A stretch of DNA of 18,448 nucleotides from Ectocarpus siliculosus (Eukaryota > Sar > Phaeophyceae > Ectocarpales > Ectocarpaceae), in contig FN648918.1 of NCBI GenBank assembly GCA_000310025.1, positions 3,084-21,531 on the forward strand. Reading direction: 5' to 3'. Position numbers and translations under genes: made by a program. The notes beneath the pieces are model-generated. The model was not told the DNA's origin, ran no database searches, and saw only the letters and a list, made by a program, of their open reading frames with translations. Position 1 is the first letter of the stretch; every line of letters begins with the position of its first letter. Positions 18,341 through 18,448 of this stretch are shown here, piece after piece.

Positions 18341-18448
18341 TGGCTTGTTTTACAACGTCGTTGGCAAGCGACGAAAACCCAATCCCGATGGCAAACACCG
18401 AGTGGGGGGCTTGTTCTATAACGTCTTTGCCAAGCGACGAAAACCCAA
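18341..18448. repeat. 66-bp tandem repeat running off the window
   Basis: GGCTTGTTTTACAACGTCG at 18342 recurs as GGCTTGTTCTATAACGTCT at 18408. Both are followed by TTGGCAAGCGACGAAAACCC or TTGCCAAGCGACGAAAACCC. The second copy ends at the window edge, so the array may continue. Confidence 0.85.

Overview
The window looks like nuclear DNA of a brown alga (Ectocarpus-like) or a close stramenopile relative. The evidence is one large gene split by clean GT-AG introns of about 300-735 bp. Its product combines Notch-type LNR modules, a long Pmp-like (GGA[I/V], FxxN) beta-helix repeat region and a polytopic membrane C-terminus, a combination I associate with brown algae. Around it lie fragments of copia, Helitron and LINE elements, as in a repeat-rich eukaryotic intergenic region. 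There are no bacterial-style operons, RBSs or CRISPR arrays. The organism call is inference; only the gene structure and repeats are directly visible.

Layout. (1) 1-~2924, minus strand: 5' half of a Ty1/copia retrotransposon. From right to left it has a 5' LTR, a primer-binding site that matches a Met-tRNA anticodon arm, a frameshifted gag with zinc knuckles, an unusual 24-bp (8-residue) tandem array, and the protease active site, then runs off the window edge. (2) ~2925-5590: intergenic, with a cluster of GAAC/GTTC inverted motifs, a broken Helitron Rep fragment (~3735-4015) and a 10-bp repeat array that switches orientation (4041-4262). (3) 5591-14050, plus strand: a six-exon gene for a secreted/membrane protein of about 2086 residues, which is the centre of the window. 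(4) 14051-17068: 3' flank and intergenic DNA, with one weak minus-strand exon candidate. (5) 17069-18448: a MITE-like hairpin fused to a LINE reverse-transcriptase fragment, then a ~100-bp minisatellite, poly-A tracts and another tandem repeat running off the right edge.

The main gene reads as a modular surface protein: signal peptide, four LNR/cysteine modules, about 40 beta-helix rungs, a GCC2/GCC3-like cysteine-rich stalk, about eight membrane segments and a short acidic tail. It has clearly grown by duplication at two scales. A whole 64-residue exon plus its flanking intron has been copied in the LNR region. A 1125-bp block made of 531- and 594-bp sub-blocks has been copied in frame inside the 4.2-kb third exon.
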